In this document: positions 52,548-54,883 of the stretch, piece after piece
How the letters are laid out: every line of letters begins with the position of its first letter
Numbering within the stretch: position 1 is the first letter of the stretch
Origin: Vitrella brassicaformis
Taxonomy: Eukaryota > Sar > Vitrellaceae
DNA: 54,883 bases
Assembly (NCBI GenBank): GCA_001179505.1
Contig: CDMY01000388.1
Coordinates: 2,027 to 56,909 of the forward strand
Direction of reading: 5' to 3'
Made by a program: the position numbers and the translations under genes
The notes under the pieces: model-generated
What the model was told of the DNA's origin: nothing
What the model saw: only the letters and a program-made list of their open reading frames with translations
Database searches by the model: none

Positions 52548-54883
52548 TTAAGGGTTGTGGCAGCGATCCGCATACTCCCGCCTCTGTCCGCTGCCCTCAC
52601 CCTCACCGCCGTCATCCCCACTGCTGCCGTCGGACGTCGGCGCCGCCATCAGATCGGCCAGCGGTGCTCCCTTCTTGTGCAGGAGTGCCCTGAGCTGGCG
52701 GAGTGTCTGGTCGGTGGCATCTGGGCCGCTGGTGTCGGCGAGGCGGTTGAGGTGGGGCAGCCCGCCGTCGGGGGCGATGGAGAGGGCGGCCTTCAACACG
52801 TGAACCTGTCAAGAGAGGACAGCAGAGGGAGGGAATGGATGGACTCTGTGTGGTGTCTTCCCTCACCCACCGGCATGTCGGTGGCCTCAACCGATTCGAT
52901 CTTGTCGGTGTTGTTCAGCCAGGCGCCCACATACACACCCAATGTCTCACCGCTGACAGACAGACAGAACACAGATCGGTGTGGCTGTCTGAAATGGGTC
53001 TCTGTGCGTACCGAAACTTCTCCCTGTTGATGTGTTCGGATGTGCTGCTTTCGAGTATGCGAGTGGCGTCCTCGTGGGCCACATCGGTGTGGTGGCCACC
53101 GGCGAAGTGGGCGCTGGTCGTCACGCTGCGGCTCAGATGAGGGCGGCAGCCGCCCGTCACCGTCAGAGACGTCAGATTCGGCAGAGACCACCGACACACA
53201 TAGGCCACCTGCCCACCCACCACACACACAGGGGGACACACATGACCGGTCGGTCTCATTCTGTCTGTCTGTCCCTGACCTTAGTGAATCCGCTGAGGTT
53301 GGCCTTGTCCGATGGCACCACCACAGTCGTCAGCTTCGGGAACTCCAGCATAGCGTTGCCAGACCGATCGACGCCAGGTGGGCGGGGCGGCTTGAAGCCG
53401 TAGGCCGCTGGCACCTCCGGCAGGTCCACCCGCCCCTCACGCACACGCAGCTCCGCCAACGTCGAGTGCGATGCCTCAGCACACCCACCACACCGTTGAT
53501 GGCGAATCGCCGGAGGGAGGGGCTGCGGGGGTGCAGGACGGTGCGTGTGCCGCCGGTGATGTGGGCCTTGTGCAGCAGGGGGCTCTTGGCCGAGAATATG
53601 GAGGGCGGGTCGGCGTAGTGCTTCACGGCCGGGAGGGTGGGCGGGATGAGTGGTGGCCGGATGGCGCCAGTGAGAATCGACGAGAGGGGGTAGGCGAAGG
53701 GCAGCGTCATGGCGCTGTCGTTGACGCTGTCAAAGGGCGGCGAGGGGCTCATGGACGAGTCGATCCCACGCACAGCGCCCCCGCGCCCCCGCTGCTTCTG
53801 CACAATTATGCGGGCCTTGTCGGGGAGGCTTGGGAGGGGGGGCCTGATGTCGGCCGTCGAGATGAGTGTCATGCGCGGCGCCCACAGGCTCGACACGGCG
53901 AGGTCGAATCGGTGCCATTGCGGCTCGCCGGCGATGGTCAGCCGCGTGTGGAACTCGGGCCTGATGGCGAGGGAGCGGAAGGCGGAGGCCCACAGGCCCA
54001 CACTGCCGATGATCTCGAGGGTCGTCATGAAGTCCGTCACGCAGCACAGACAGTTCTCCGGCATTGTCGACAGCGTCACAGCGGGTGGCTCGCCGCCCCC
54101 CTGGTCGCCCTTGGCGGCCCTCTTGATGAGCCGATAGGCAGGCGGCTGTGTGGCCCACAGCAGGAACTCGCCAACCATCGTCATCTCGCTAGACAGCCAC
54201 ACACGGCGCTGCCGGGGGTCCATCAGCGCACCAAGACAGAGCTCGTCCAGCGACGGCTGTGTGGCCAGGGCCCCAGCCATGGTGCCCCCACAGGGACCTC
54301 TCAGACTCTCGGCAGCCGATCCCGGAGGCTGGGAGGTCATGGCCCGCCCCAAGGCGCCCAAGGCAAGAAGGCCCATGCCCCTCAGACGCTCCGTGACGCC
54401 ATGCATGCGTCGGTTGGCCACAGGTGGGGGCGACGGTGGCGTGTGTGGTGGGAGGGGCGGTGTGGGGGGCGGGGGAGTGAGGTCGGTCTCTGTGAAGGCG
54501 CCGGGGGGGCTGGCGAGTTTCTTGAGTCGTGTGAGGTTGTGTTGGTCTGTGAAGTGCCGGGCGATGCGGCAGGCGGGGGGCGTGAGGGCCTCATCCAAGA
54601 AGGGCAGCCGACGCACATGCTCGGAGGCTGGCAACCTGACACACACCACAGGAGACGGAACAAGACATTGGCACATCCATCCATCCCTCCGTCCACCCTA
54701 CTGAGTGTGCTCACTGGTCGATGGCTGTTCGCAGCAAGTCGATCAGGTGGTCGTATCGCGGCAGCTGCAGCCTGCCGTAGCCCAGCACCTCCTTGACAAA
54801 CTCACACACACCACCTGACCACACAGAGATACCAGTGAGTTGCTTGGGTCTGCTTGTGTCGCCTCCCTCCCTCCGATTGCCTA
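52548..54883 (-). CDS. Paralogue of the 27-32 kb pseudokinase, 5'-truncated by the window edge and frameshifted
   Basis: Exons 54814-54715, 54635-53280, 53208-53012, 52952-52871 and 52805-52548 correspond one to one with exons 10-14 of the gene at 26975-32322. Two have identical lengths (100 and 82 nt). Sequence agreement is high, for example LPASEHVRRLPFLDEAL, ARHFTDQHNLTRLKKLA and FPKLTTVV. The kinase-like part should lie beyond 54883. Relative to the plus-strand copy, one G is missing near 53476 (CTGGAGG versus CTGAGG), shifting the frame in the large exon; all sequence downstream stays conserved in the original frame. Either the deletion is very recent or it is a base-calling error. The copy lacks the ~300 bp low-complexity insertion present in the other. 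Confidence 0.75.

Overview
Kind of sequence. This looks like nuclear DNA of an intron-rich, GC-rich protist. Nearly every gene is split by 50-200 nt GT-AG introns full of CA/TG, CTGT and GATG simple repeats, and genes lie on both strands with very little spacing. A calcium-dependent protein kinase with C-terminal EF-hands and a two-AP2-domain protein point to an alveolate. Together with a pyruvate-dehydrogenase-kinase family protein, WrbA and a TMEM205-like protein, a chromerid alga of the Vitrella/Chromera type is my best guess. That placement is inference. Exon models were built by hand from splice signals, reading-phase continuity and family resemblance.

Layout. 0-4.6 kb: a direct repeat brackets a four-exon hypothetical gene (-); the second repeat copy lies just before a pyridoxal kinase (+). 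4.6-11.9 kb: a TTC39/IML2-like TPR gene (-) and a CDPK (+) start head to head with only 24 bp between their ATGs. 12.1-17.5 kb: one intact divergent kinase-like gene (-), followed by a decayed array of relatives. 17.6-26.7 kb: a hypothetical gene (+), then WrbA (-) and a PDK/BCKDK-family kinase (-). 27.0-32.3 kb: a 14-exon CK1-like pseudokinase fused to a leucine-rich C-terminal region (+). 33.2-38.8 kb: a Kir-like channel (-), an AP2 protein (-) and a TMEM205-like membrane protein (+). 39.4-46.8 kb: four lineage-specific genes, one crossing a 300-N assembly gap. 47.1-51.8 kb: poorly resolved small genes, including a tandemly duplicated KH-like cassette. 52.5 kb to the right edge: an inverted paralogue of the 27-32 kb pseudokinase, interrupted by a one-base deletion and running off the window.

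How it fits together. The housekeeping genes (vitamin B6 salvage, quinone reduction, 2-oxoacid dehydrogenase control, TPR protein, CDPK) are not an operon or pathway; they are interspersed with an expanding kinase-like family. That family shows every stage from intact gene to relic: catalytic residues kept at 12.1-13.9 kb, frame-broken fragments at 15.9-17.4 kb, HRD lost at 27-32 kb, and a fresh frameshift at 53.5 kb. A short dispersed motif (consensus near caaatataaaatgtaggcag) marks several duplication borders. The most unusual signal is at 47.9-49.1 kb, where two tandem copies have nearly identical intron-like blocks but strongly diverged coding blocks.
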